NCBI GenBank assembly: GCA_964247055.1
Contig: OZ176056.1
Span: 8,184,001 to 8,248,000 of the forward strand
From: Paragordius varius
Taxonomy: Eukaryota; Nematomorpha
Direction of reading: 5' to 3'
Length of the DNA stretch: 64,000 nucleotides
Shown here: in pieces, positions 48,240 to 61,900 of the stretch
Position numbering within the stretch: the stretch's first letter is position 1
Layout: every line of letters starts with the position of its first letter
Program-made: the position numbers and the translations under genes
Notes under the pieces: generated by a model
Told to the model about the DNA's origin: nothing
The model's database searches: none
The model's input: only the letters and a program-made list of their open reading frames with translations

Positions 48240-48506
48240 TGTAAGGTTATAATATTCTATTTTGTTAACACACTCAATTCATGTTGCATCAGTTATTTTG
48301 TATTTGAATATTATATATATATTTCGTGTTAAAGCTTATCTGTTGTTGAGAATAACCATTGTGTAACGTCTACGCAAATAAGGCATGCACACATAAAAAG
48401 AACTTGTGATATAATAGCCACTCACTTTATTATTTTGGTTTTCTTTTTATCGCTCAACTCTATTTTAATATACCATATTGCTATACGTGAATAAATCAAC
48501 TTTACA
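48240..48506 (+). repeat. 3' LTR of the Ty3/Gypsy element
   Basis: 267 bp, same length as the 5' LTR and identical to it except for about one base. Confidence 0.93.
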
Positions 48507-49260
48507 CCCTGAAAAATGCGTTACCATAGAATGACTTTTTAATTTTGAGGCAATTTTTCGAAACACGAGAGCATATGTAATCAATCATGATTCCAGGTAT
48601 TACCCGAATCAAAGCAAAAATTTTAATCGAGAGTATTTTTGTTTCGCCCCTGGTTAGGGGGCTACCCGCGTACGTAAAACTGCGTCACCATATCGATACA
48701 GCATGCATTTGGAGCCAAATTTTAGAAAACCTATGAGACTAATAGGAACATATGGAATCCATGATAATTCCAGATATTCCCCATATAAAGGCAATTTTGC
48801 CCAACGCCTTTTATACTTGCCCCTGAGTAAGTAGCTACCCGCCAAAAACTGCGACTATATATAGAAATTGCGTTGTTTCGGAGCTATACAGAAATATGAA
48901 GCCATATAAGCTCATTAAAAGCTTGAAATAATACAACTAGGTTAAAATTAAGGTCAAAGGTTTTTTTTATTAGCCGTTAACTTGGGGCCTTTATGCCCTA
49001 ATAATACACCATCATATAACGATTATTGAAGGTTGAGGTATTTTTTCGAATAACCCATGAGACGATGGTAACAAAGATTCTTTCAAATATTTGCCCTATA
49101 AAGAAGAATTTACCTTAGCGCTTTTTCCATATAGGTCTATGGGTAGGGGTCTACCGGTTAAAAACTGAGACGCCATACAAAAATGGCGTGGTTTTGTAAT
49201 TTAAAAAAAACTTAAGAATCCATACGAGGGCAGTTGAACACATTTCTGGGAAATTTGTAT
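48507..49260. repeat. ~325-bp satellite array, right part
   Basis: The interrupted monomer continues at once (CCCTGAAAAATGCG). Further ATTCCAG-type landmarks occur at about 48588, 48762 and 49075. The 48588-48762 interval is only ~174 bp, so one monomer is about half length. The first five bases are the right copy of the CCCTG duplication. The array decays after about 49200. Confidence 0.8.
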
Positions 49261-49530
49261 ATCTTTTTTTCCTATAAAAAGGGACCACAAATGATTTACT
49301 TTTTATATCCCTTGATCCTAGCTGTGTGACAATTTCAAAATAAAACTTTTGACCATGATTTCCTAAAACGAAAATCTTAAAATAAATCCAATGATAGTTG
49401 AATATTAACTTTAATAAGGACCAGTTTCAATATGATCCATTTCGAGTAATTTTTAAGCCTATGCAAAACCCGGTAAAAGAATATTTAAAAACATTCCTTC
49501 TATTAAATATGTTTTTTATTATTAATTTAT

Positions 49531-49614
49531 CTCATTTACCTCTATTTACTGCAAATTATTAGGAGTATTTATCGGTGAGACTACACCACAGCGAGGCGTG
49601 ACAGGGCCAGCTAG
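49531..49614 (+). mobile_element. Helitron-like 3' tail (candidate), second copy
   Basis: Shares TCTATTTACTGCAAA and the GCGTGACAGGGCCAGCTAG end with 2074-2155, and is again followed by T. Confidence 0.35.
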
Positions 49615-49649
49615 TTATATATATTATTTATATATATTATAGCATCTCA

Positions 49650-50160
49650 ACCGTTTATATCGTTTCCATCATGATTAAATTAATATGAATTATACTTTAA
49701 CAAAATTTTGCTAAAAATTGAATTTTTGAAAGTGTGCATTTTTAAAAAAATTCATTCAGTTGATATCGAAATTTAATTTATATATAAAATTATTGCACAA
49801 TGTCGGAATTTTTGCGTTTATTTTAAGAGAATTGTCCATTTTAAAAGAGCCAAAAAATTTGGGACTTTCAGAGCTTACATCTAAGAATTTATAATTTTTA
49901 GAAATATTTTTTGGTTTTTATATGTAGTTTATGTTATATTTTAGTAATATTTTTTGAAATAAAGCATTTAGCTTTCACCAAAAATATATTTAAAAAATTC
50001 CGCACTTTTTGCAATTTTATACGGAGCACCTGCCACAAAAGTGTAAATAACTTTCTTTAATAATTCTTAAAGGTTAAAACCAAAAGCACCATGATAATCC
50101 TGATATTTTTCTATCAGAATATATCAGGATATTTTGTGGAAACTGTGTAATATACCACAC
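49650..50160. repeat. Family B fold-back element, single arm
   Basis: Matches the right half of 41345-42555: GGAATTTTTGCGTTTATTTT, GGGACTTTCAGAGCTTACAT, CGGAGCACCTGCCACAAAAG, AAAAGCACCATGATAATCC, and an end near AACTGTGTAATATACC. Confidence 0.65.
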
Positions 50161-51098
50161 GATGGTGAAAAAACAGACAAAGTATGTTTTAATTTTTGCG
50201 CTCAAATTCAAAATATCTGGTCACATTAACATAAATTGCTTTGCGGGCCGCATTTTTCACTAATTCAAACGGCGAGCGCATTTACATATTATTTTAATAA
50301 ATTTCACACAGACCAATTATTTGCAAGACTTTGCCAAAAACGGCTTTTAAAGTATTTTTATACCTTTTAAAAGCTTCAATTTGATCAAAGTTTAAAATGT
50401 GGTATATATTAATATGACAAAAAGTTATTCGATGGGACGCTCAACTTATTAAGTTCAAGAAATAAATTTTTGAGTAAATTAAGGAACCTATCCATTAAAA
50501 ATATTTTGATATATGATTTATTTTTAGATTTTATATAAATAGAATATTTTTGCCAATTTTTTATTAAATTTATTTCAAAATTTTGTATTATTGCAATTTT
50601 CGGGGGGCCAGTTTACCTGGCTTAATCCTTTAATAAAAGGCAAAAATATGCTATACAATCTGTCTGCATTTTTCTATTTTTAAACAAAATTTTAATACTT
50701 AAGGGTTTTTGTTTCATTAAATTTTAATTATATCTGCTAAAAATAAAATTTAATTTTTTTCAACACGAATGGGTTAACAATGAATATTTTCAGATTAAAA
50801 ATAGATTTTGTTTTGATCAAAACCACGAAGGTTAAACATTATTATAGCAATAACATATTTTATACAAGGAAAATATTATATTTTCGAACCAGCTCAGCAT
50901 TTACATTACCGTTTATGAACTTATTCAATTTAAAAACCATTTTTATACCATTTTGTTTATACTCTACTATACACTATCCATTTCATTTTATAAGGAAGTG
51001 TGTGTTGTTAGTTCGTAAAGTTAATTTTAAATTTTTTTCATCCCAACGCTTAACTCTAAATTTTTTGTTTTCAACCTAAATTTTTTTTTGGAATTACA

Positions 51099-51590
51099 AT
51101 GATGAATTTCAGTATGAAATATTTAGCTTGTTTCACATTAATTGCGCTAACAAGAATGAGCTTTGGGAGGGCAGAGGATTGTAAATCAAAAGCATTGATT
51201 GATTCCACCAATCAAAGTTTAAGTGAAACCTTTAAAAGTGAGTCTAATTTTAGGATTAAAATTACGAATTGAATATTGAAAATTGATATTTTTAATATAT
51301 TTTGATATGTATGACTTTAGATACCACAAGCCTCTTACTTTTCGGTATGTATTAAACTAAAAAATATAATTTGTGTGTGTTCACAAAAAATTTTGGTGAT
51401 TTTTTAAACAATTTCATTTCTTAGATTCACATTCGATAATAAGGGATGTTCATACCCTTCAAAGTAAATTTATGTGTCAACACTACATTTTAAAGACAAA
51501 TAAATCTTTGACAGCTTTTTCGTTATATGCATTATAATATTTTAATTACTTTTATAGATTACACAACGAAAATAAATTTTAGTATGTTAT

Positions 51591-51651
<61 letters not shown>

Positions 51652-54600
51652 ATTGGAATTTTTTAAATTATTAAAGAAAATCTCTTTTGATTAGATTACT
51701 ACAATATATTCTTAGAGTTTTTTCTATTCTTTTTATAAAATATATAAACTTTAAAATTTAAAAGTTGAAAATTAAGTATACTATTACAAATTTTATTTTA
51801 TAATTTATAGTTATTGATCAATTCAATAAATCAAGTAAAGACTTATCATAATAATTATAAACCATTTAGATTCAGCTAATAAAACCAGCAGAGACCTGGA
51901 ATGGAAAAAATGTAAATAAATTAATTAAAATATACAAATAACTGTGTGCAAAATAATAAAATAATTTTTTTCATGAGATAGCTTATGAATTCCTTTTCCG
52001 TAAAAATTTTAGCTGTTTACGACTTAGTTTTTGAAATTTTGAGAGAAAATCGAAATCGGTCAAAAAGTGAAAATTTAGGATAATTAAGTATAAATCAAAA
52101 AATAATGATGAAATTCGAAATTTTATGGTTTATTTATTTTAGGACATGTTTTCAATATATAAATGACCTTAATCTCAGTTCAAACGATGGCGTTTTCTCA
52201 AAATACTTAAAAGACGAAATTTTTTTTAATGAAACACTTTTAAAATAATTTTTATCAAATATTTGCTAAACTCATACTAAAATCTTAACAATCATATATT
52301 TAGTAAACCTTTATACATAAAAATAAAACTATAAAAATTGTTTTTAATTTTTTCATTATTTTGTCATCTGGGTTATGAGTGTATAAAAAATTATTGTTTT
52401 ATTTTGAAATTTTACATAGCGGGAAGCAATATAAGTTTATACAAAATAGGATTAGTAACTAAAAATCCATACACATTCCAGTTAAGATATAATATGTGTT
52501 AAAACAAACTTGTACATAAATTTATAAGGATTTCCACTACTTGTAAATCCTATTAATTAATTTATATACTTTATGCAAGATTCCAATATATAACAGTAAA
52601 TTTTTTATACATTCATAAACCGGAGTTGCAAAAAATGAAAAATATAAACAAAATTTCTTTGTTTTATTTTGATAGATAAATTTTTGTTTGTGAATAAAAT
52701 ATGGATGTTGAGATTTTAGTAGTGAGTTTAGCCAGTAACTAATTTAAAAAATTATTTTTATATAGTTAATATGTTAAAAGAAAAATTAAGATATTATACA
52801 CACCTTAACTATATGATTTTAGCCTATTTATGTATTGAAAATATCTCCTAAAATGTTAAAAAACCATAATATCTCAAGGTTTATCATTATTTTTTGAATT
52901 AGCCCTAATCTTCATTTTTTGCCCAATTTTGAATTTTTCTTAATACTTCAACTAGGTCGTCAACAAACTAAAATTTTTAAGGCAAATGAATTCGATGAAC
53001 ATAAGCTGCTTATCCTTTTAATATATATTTTAAATGCGGATCTGCCAAGTACTGGACTTTTTATTAAAATATTTTGCGTTAAATTACATATACCATCAAT
53101 TCGCCCAATATGCCAGATACAAATAAATAATTAAATTTTGGTATAGAATGGGTCCTAATTGTCAAAAAAATCAAGAAAAATACCATCAATTAAAATTGGA
53201 ATATGTTAACTTATTTGAAAGATTTAAAAACCCAAATATCTTAGATTAACAATAAGATACACTCGAACAGGTCTTAAACAAATGGCTTTGCTTTACGGGC
53301 CTAAATATTTGCGTAAAAAACCAACGGCTGCATTGAAAAATATATATATGGGCATTAAATGTTTTTTTTATATTTTTAACATAAACCGTTAAATGCAGAC
53401 ACAAGATACGGATTGATTTATAATTTGTTTAAGAAATATCAATTTTAGATTTAATCGGCATATTTTTGCAAATATGCATTTCCAAATTTGACGCGGACCG
53501 CAGAATTTCTTGTAAAAATTTTCTCAACTTCATATAATTTGGCGTTTATTTAACTAAATAAATATAAGCATAATATAAATTCATTATCTTGATCGTGATT
53601 TAATTGCTAAGTTGTTATGGCAAAAAACTTATGGTTAATATTAAAAATTATTAATATGTTCTTACTCAAAATTTAGTTAAAGCTGCGCTAAGTATGATTT
53701 AATATATTCATGAATTGTACTAAATTATATTTTGTTTCATTTTAAATGAATATTATTATGTTTTAAGATCAATCAACGAACAAAGTGTCGGAATTGGGTA
53801 AATACTTAGATTATTTGTTATATCCGTATAAAAGGCTCATTATATATCTACTTCAATATTTTATACGCAAATTTTGAATTTGATTTCATACCTTACTATC
53901 CAAAAAAATTTAATAGTACATTAATTTTAAATGCAAGAATTAAAATTTAGAGTATTTTTAATCATTATTTGGCTATAATTAGAATAATATGCTAAATTTT
54001 TTTTGATTTGTAAATATACCTTTTTTTCAATCAAAATCAAAACTTTGGCTAATAAACACACAATGCTTGTCTATTCAAACTCTACAATTATTTTTAATTA
54101 AGTTAATAATTTTAAAGAATTTGATGGTTATAAATCAGGATATCTTTAATTTGAAATTATAGGTATCGTATTTTTTAAAAATGTTAAAAAAATTTCTTTT
54201 AGTCGAAGTTTAAAAAAAGATGTATGAATTTACGGTTAACGCCTACAGAAAGATTTGCCTTATATTTTAGTTTATCATTTTGTTAAAATCATATTAAAAA
54301 TAGATGTAGATGCTTAGCTAAATCTTTGTCAATTTTAAATAAGGAGAATAAAATTTTAATAATATTTAAAATTTTATTTATTTTATTGGATCATATTAAA
54401 TTTTATTATACCATTTACAGTTCAAAGTCACCCTAATTTATATTATATGTTTTTTTAGATTAAAATTACCTTTATATTTTAATCTATATATTTATAAAAA
54501 GAGTTTTCGGTTAAAATTAGAATAATACTGGAAAAAAATAATGTAAGCCATAATGATATATTTATATTAATAATGCGTTATATTCCGAAAACACATAATT

Positions 54601-57600
54601 TTTTAGGGTGAATTTGAATTGTTCGAGGGTGAATTTGAATTATTCAAGGGTAATTTAAATTGTGAATGGTATATAATAGATTAAATCTTTTGTGGTACTA
54701 TAATTCGGAGAATATATTATAAAAAGTTTCATTTCAATATAAAAATAACCGAAATTCTGATGCATTTTGGTGAATTCCAATGTTCATGGGTTTTTTTAGC
54801 ACAAAATTTCAAATTCTTAGAGTTTCTTAAACCTTAGCAATATTTGATAAAAGAATTGCCTCAAATGCAAATAACCCTTTTAAAGCGTTTCACGAATAGT
54901 TTAATGCCAACCTATTTAATATTTTTTTGAAATAATATTTATACATTATAACTATTTTTTTATCTAGAAAAAAGTATGTAATTTTTTCTATGGCTTAAAA
55001 ATTTTTTGTTTAATTTTTAATGGAATTGTGAACGATTTCATGTCCTAAATATGGAATTTTACTGTACATAAATATATATGTGTGTAAAAATTACATTCCA
55101 AAAAATGTTATATTAAAGTTAAAATTGATATTAAATTGAAAAAACGTAAATATATAAAAACAAATTTTTTTTCTAAAATACTACTAAACTTTTTAAATCA
55201 TAATTTTTTTTAACTAGAACTCATTGTTCAATATTACAAAGTATAAAATAAATCTCCACATGGTAAAACAATCAATTTTATAGTTTACAGTGGTATTTAA
55301 GGTTTTAAAAAGTATAGTTGTCCTAAAAAAATTTGTCTTTATTCTTTTACGTTTTATCCATATAATTTCAATTTTTAGTGTAAATATTAGATCTATTTTT
55401 TAATTATTTTGCGTTTTAGTGTTTAATAGTGCAAACTATTCACGAGATTTTAAACGGGAAATGTCTATGCTTAGTATGAAACTTGCTTAATTGTGTTTTC
55501 ACAATCTTATTAGGCCTAATTAAATGATGACTAATATAATTATTTTACATTAGTTTTAATCAATAAAATGAAAGGTAATTATTTATTTATCTAAATAAAA
55601 AATAGACAGATATGTAGCTTTTTATTTTATAGGTTAATTAAGCCAAGTCTAAACCTTTAACGGTTTTTTTTGTAAAAACCTCGTAATTTCTAGAGAAAAT
55701 GATAATTTATATTGTTTAAATATTGTCATATTTCGCCCATCTCTCAGGTAATATATGAATGCTATGTCACAAAAACAGATTGTCTTTTGCGTTGAAGCAT
55801 TCTCATGTAGCAAAATTATTTTGCCATGTTTTCTGTACCATTCCGGTCATTTTTTAATCAAAGCATGGTTTATAAATTAATCATTGTTGGCCACTTTGTC
55901 CATTAACAATTTCTCCTGCTTGGAAAATGTATATCATACGGCTCTGGTCCCACTAGTCACCATAAAATCGCAGGAGGGATTTGGACTTGGTGTTGATGGT
56001 TAGTTTGCCAAGGTGAAAGCCATAAATTTTCCCGTCTTGATAATATATAATAAACCCCTCTTTCATTACAAAGTAAAAATGATATCCTTTCGCGACGTCA
56101 AGCCGAATTTTAGATACTTTGCGATTTCGTAATTGACGTTAATTCAAAGGTCGGACCCATTTACCAAATTTCCGTTGCACGTTGATGACCATTGATTGTG
56201 TTTTCTGATACATGTACATGTAACGCGTATCCGAATTGCCGTTTAATTTGAGGTGAGTTCTCCAACAATTTTGCAATTAAACGGCTTTGCAGGTATGTGG
56301 TCTACCAGAACACCTCTACTCTCTTTCACATTGAAATCATAACTTTAAAATTTTTGAAACCATGTTTTACAGTTGGAATTTAGAGACGACAATGGCTTTT
56401 AACAGCCTTTTTATTTACGAGACAAGCATTATTGAGTCGCGCAAATTTATTTTTTATACAAATTCGAAATGTTTACTGAATAAAGTGACTGTGTGTGTGT
56501 TTGTCGTTAAACAATAGATTGGCAGGATGTTTTCTGTAAAAAATCAATCGTCTGCGCATCATTGATTTTAAGTTAAACCTTTAATGGCTCGACTACACCT
56601 GATTTTTACCAGGAAAAATAAAACCAGCTGATATTCAAAATATACAATATTAACGATTAGCTATTTAACACTGATGCAAGAAAATGAGGCGCTTGAAAAT
56701 TATTTTCTTTAAAAACGCCTTATATTTAGAATTTAAATATTAATAATGAAGGGAAATATATATGAAAGAAACTACACTAAGAAATAAAAAATTTTGTGAA
56801 AAAGGATGATTTATTTCTCATATAAATAGATACGTTGAATATAGTTTAAATAGCCAAAAATATGTAATTTTTATAAAAAATATAATTATTATTCGAATAT
56901 CTTAATCTTTTGTATTTAATATTAGTTCTATCAAGGAAATTGCAATCATCTTTGAAATGTAAGTTATTATATTAAATCTAAATTTTTGTCAAAAAGTTAT
57001 TTGGGACGAATTTTCAAATCCGATAAAATCCCATTTTTAAATAATCATTTGCAACAAAAGTAGTCAAATAAATGGAAAGTTATTAAATCAACAATCATAT
57101 AAATAATATAAAACATTAATTACTGGCGATGCGTTTCTTTTGAGGGCGGAAAACCGGAGGGCATAACCATTTTTAAAATATGTAAAAATGACATTGGATG
57201 TTTTTAATATATTAAAGGAGAATGTTGATTTTAAATCTAAACAAATTTGTTAAATTTGAAATGCTTTTTAAATTTTTTATATCAAAATATTACTCGATAC
57301 TTAGTGTTACATGAGCTCAAAACTAGCCTATATATGGTTAGAAATTTAAAAAAAATATCTTAACTTGAATACCTATATATAAAATGTTAATTCCGAATAA
57401 TTTAAGTCTGCGTATTATAATAATTTAGCTAGAATGGGTTTTTTTAGGAATAGATTCTCTTTTTTATGTATTTTTTCTCTTTTTAGCAGGGCTCTAAACC
57501 TTAATGGTTTTTATAAAACATTTTTATTATTACAATTACAAAATAATAATTATAAACTAAATATCGACAAATTTTCATAATATAATCCGCAAATTAAATA

Positions 57601-58906
57601 GCTATATATAAGTACAAAGGTAGGTAATAAGTATATTTGATCAACTATCGTATCTTTGGAGGAAATCTTTATTTAACTTTAAAAATTAATGCACCCTTAT
57701 ATTTTCCGTTATGGGCAATTGTTTAAGGACGCTATTAATATATATATTTATATTTTTGTTAAAATTTAGGAATATTGTAAAATTATTTAACTTAGATACT
57801 TTGAAAGATAATAAGAATATCGTATTATATTACGGTTTTATTTTACCAGTTTATTTCAAAAGGTAAAAGTATTTAAAGTCGGCTTTAAAAGTCTATCTAT
57901 AGCTTAAAAAATCTACGTATATAATTATTTCTGAGGTTTTCTTCAAATGTTAAGCGTAGATCAGTAAAAATTGTCAACATTATACGATCCATTTATTTAA
58001 TAATAATAATATAATATAATATTTAAACGACAAATTTTAAAATTAAGATGGTTGTTACATTTTGATGGTAAACGCGAACACAAATGTACAATCAATTTTA
58101 AAATATTTTAAGCAAAAAGTTTCACTACTCTTTTGGCAAATAAAGTGCAACTGGAACTTGGCTGATTCCTAAGAGTTTGAAAATGAAACCATAGGAATAA
58201 TTTTAGAACCAAAATCAAAACGCCGTTCTTACGTACGTACGGTGGTGAAATAACTGAATTCTTGTTATACACCAATTTAAATATTTTATATATTTTAGCT
58301 GTAAATTGTACTCTTAAAGGTAAATTCCTTAAAATACAGTATGCATTTTAATGGTTGCTTATTTCACACTATACTATAGTAGAGCAATTTGCAACACAGT
58401 AGTGTATGGAAAAAACAAAAAAATTGAACAAAGAATTTCCTTTCTTTTTTTCCATACCCTCCTGTGTTGCAAACTACCATACTATAGTGTGAAATAAGCA
58501 ATCATAAATTAAAATTCTACGGACAAAACATAACAATATAAAGACTAATATTTATTTTCCAAAAGACAACCATACTTTTTCAAGCATATAATCTGTTTAA
58601 TCAAAATTCTAAAATATAAAATTGGTGTTAATAATATATATCTATGTTTCACACTTTGCCATTTTAAACAATGAATTATATTTAAAAAATTTAAAAGTAA
58701 TTATCCTTATATTGTCTTGCCCGTATAATTTTATTTACTAAATGATTTATACCATAAAAATTAACATTATAAGGAGGAAAAAACGTAATAATATAAAAAA
58801 TATTTTTTTTAAATAACCAACCATACTTCAAACTCTAATTATCGTAGATTGCAGGCAAAGAAATAGAAATTTTAATTGTTAACCACACTCAATATCTTTC
58901 AAATCC

Positions 58907-58939
<33 letters not shown>

Positions 58940-61900
58940 AAAAAAAAGTTTAGATTTAGAAAGTATGGTTGTCTCATGAAAAAAATATTTACTTTCTGAT
59001 TCTCTATTCTGTCTGTATTATTTCCATTTAAACTGTAATAATTTTATAATTAGATATGGATAAGATGATGTGTAAGTTTTATAAAAAAAATTTCTAACAT
59101 TTTTAGTTTATATTCCAAATAATATAAATTTTGTTTTTTAGATGTTCTTTTATACCAAAAACTTTTGACATATGCCGCTAATGGTAGTAATCTTATTATA
59201 TTTCTAAAAATATTGAATTGATATTTGCTTTAACCCTGATTTATAAATCCTAAATGTAACAAAAAAGCTAAATGACGGATTGAAAATATTTTGTAAGAAC
59301 AGTTATTAAATCCGTGAAATAAAGATATGAACGAAATTTAAACTGAAAAATAAATAGAAAATTATATTTTACACTGAAAATACTAAATGATTGTGAAACC
59401 GTTCGTCAACACAATATTGGAAAATTAATTTAAATTTGAATGCTTTTTAGAATGGTTTTTTTTACCTTAATCAATAATAAGTATCTAACTATCGATAACA
59501 TGATTTTTATCAAATGTGTCTATGGTTGGTTCAAAAATAGAAAAGTTTTTAATCATGCAGAACAGAAAATATGAAATTATACAGACAAAATGCAAAAAAA
59601 TAAAGACACATACTATTAGACAACCATATTTTTTCCTAACTAACTATATAATACCATGTGTAAAATATATACCTAAATGTGTTACCAAGTTATATTACTA
59701 ATTTTACATTTATAACATAAAACAATGAGTAAGTTATATTTAAAAAACCCCGAATTTTAGTAATGCAATTTTATAAATTGTAGTCTTTAATTTTCATTTT
59801 ATCCGTATAAATTCAATTCTTACTGTATAATATAAGCAAGCATATATCGTTTAATGACAATTTTTAAACTAGGTGGAAATGTGTCTTTCCTTCCCATTGA
59901 TTTACAATCTAGGATTATATCTCTCATTCCAGGTATCTTATAAATACTTAATTTTATAAAGTTTCAAGAGTGCAAAATATTTTTTGATATGTTATCTATT
60001 TTTAAAGAAAAAAACGCTTTCAGTTATTATAAAAATTTACTTCTATTTATACAACATTATTTTTAATTTTTTACATTTTAAACAGAGGTGTTCAATACAC
60101 GGCCCTTTGAGACTTTATGTGTGGACCTGAAAAAAATTTGGATATTTATAATAAAAAACTTAGCAAAATTTATATTTCTCTATAGTTACTCTAAATAATT
60201 CTATCCATTTGGCAAAAACAATAAAAAAATATTTTATTGTGTATGCTTTTTTAGTCTTATCTTTAAAACCTAAAGCATCATTTATAAATGTCCATATATT
60301 GTAAGTCAGGCCCAGCGGGTGTTTTGAGTTAAAAATGTGACCCGCAGAATTCATTTGTGTAAGAAACTCCTGTTTTAAAATAACTAAATTTATTTCAATC
60401 AAACCATATGTACTTATGAATTAAAAGTTATAGGCAAATAATTTTTAACTAATTAGTTTGATAAAATTTGATTTTTTGTCGATTCTAAAGCACGAAATTC
60501 ACCAAAATTATTTGAGTCTTTTAAATTGTAAAATCCGTCCTAATTACAGATATTTCATATTATTTTAGCAAATTTTACGGTGAATGCAAATTCTTCAGGT
60601 TCTTTTACATTATATGGATATCTATTATATAATAAAAATCCTTACAAAAAATTTATTCCAAATACACCTATATGAATTTAATCAAAATATTATATTTATA
60701 TGGTAAAAAATTATATTATGGAATTGATTGGGCGAGTTCTGCTGCAATTAGGGAGAGACAGGTCAAATATGTCTTTTTAGAAAAAACTATGCATTCAAGC
60801 AGTTTTATAAAGTTTCGACTTTTTTTAGACAAAGTGATTAAAAATTAAACATTCTTGTAACTTTTTATGATAGATTTGGTTGACACAATCAACATTATGC
60901 TTCTAAATTATCGGGACATTGATTAATATGTTGTATTTTACATTATTTTGAACTTGAATTATATTTAATATACCATTTAAAATTCAAAATCGCCCTTGAA
61001 TAATTCAAATTCACCCTCGTCAAATTCACCCTAAAATAAATTATGAAATTTCGGTCTCATTAAAATTTATATTTTTATGGCAATGTTTATTATTTTTTCA
61101 GTATTATTTTGATTACATACAAAAAAATTTTGAAAAAAAATTTAAAAATATAGGTAATATTTATTATTGAAAAACACAATTTATTTTATGGAGAACTTGA
61201 ATTGTTCGAATTGTTCTAGGGTGAATTTGAATTGTTTAAGGGTAATTTGAACTGTAAATGGTATTAGCGGACAAGTACAGCAAAGTTTTAGATCATATCT
61301 GTACTTTGAATGGCTTAAGGGTGTTTAATTTACATATCTGTTGGCATGTATGAAATTTTCCGCTTTTATCTTAAATATATGACTAATAAAATAAAAATCT
61401 CATACTTGGTAACAGACATGTATTAGAAACACAGGCTTAATAACTCTCGTTACTGTATATAAAACATTGTTTCATGACATTTTTCGTTCATTAGAAAAAT
61501 TGGATGTTTTATTTAAGAATCTAGGTGATATTTCACGCGCCCTCTATATATTTGACATTTTAACGCTTTACTGACTTTGGCATATCAATTTGTTATTGAT
61601 TTAATTATTATAATTCAAAATCATTTATAACAATTATTATACAATTTGTAAAAATCACTTGCAAAAATCCAATGAACTTTATAGGGATAAAAAAACTAGA
61701 CACTAGCTTTAAAAGAGGGATATCTTTTTTTTTCGTTGATATTCCACGTTGTCCAAAATAATTCATCAATCATGGTTATTGTTTAAGTACTGTTAATTAA
61801 AATTTAAAAGTTTAAAAAAATCTCTATCCTTGATTTTGTCTAAATAACCTACCTATATTCAATAACAATTAAAAAATTATATATATATATATGTATATAT

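Larger units (their letters stand above)
43962..48506 (+). mobile_element. Ty3/Gypsy LTR retrotransposon, young, coding region broken
   Basis: A 4.5-kb element with 267-bp LTRs, flanked by CCCTG. Parts in order: Gag with zinc knuckles (about 44.25-45.0 kb, e.g. CFNCDKWNHFSTVC), aspartic protease (about 45.1 kb, DTGA), reverse transcriptase (about 45.6-46.3 kb, YLDD), RNase H (about 46.4-46.8 kb) and integrase with an HHCC zinc finger and DD35E core (about 47.0-47.9 kb). A purine-rich polypurine tract, CTTAGGGGGAGAGTAA, precedes the 3' LTR. No envelope gene is seen. The LTRs differ at about one position, so the insertion is recent. The coding region nevertheless shows about three breaks, so this copy is a defective fossil. 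The domain order RT-RNaseH-IN places it in Ty3/Gypsy; the clade was not determined. Confidence 0.93.
49261..51098. other. Spacer with repeat fragments, upstream of the micro-exon gene
   Basis: Holds a Helitron-like tail (49531-49614) and a family B fold-back arm (49650-50160). From 50161 to 51098 no gene is seen. A TATAAGG at about 50987 is a possible TATA box for the gene starting at 51099, but it is weak evidence in such A+T-rich DNA. The 99-codon frame at 50780-51079 lies in this leader and has no support. Confidence 0.4.

Noticed and set aside
50780-51079. 99-codon frame just upstream of the micro-exon gene
   Set aside because: Composition is that of random A+T-rich sequence (Phe, Ile, Lys, Leu); it lies where the promoter and leader of the gene should be.
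51695-51720. Possible extra micro-exon after TTGATTAG
   Set aside because: No phase-1 donor follows; including it would break the otherwise uniform phase 1-1 pattern.
54165-54200. Possible extra micro-exons after AAATTATAG and TTTCTTTTAG
   Set aside because: One lacks a usable donor and the other meets a stop after three codons in the required phase.
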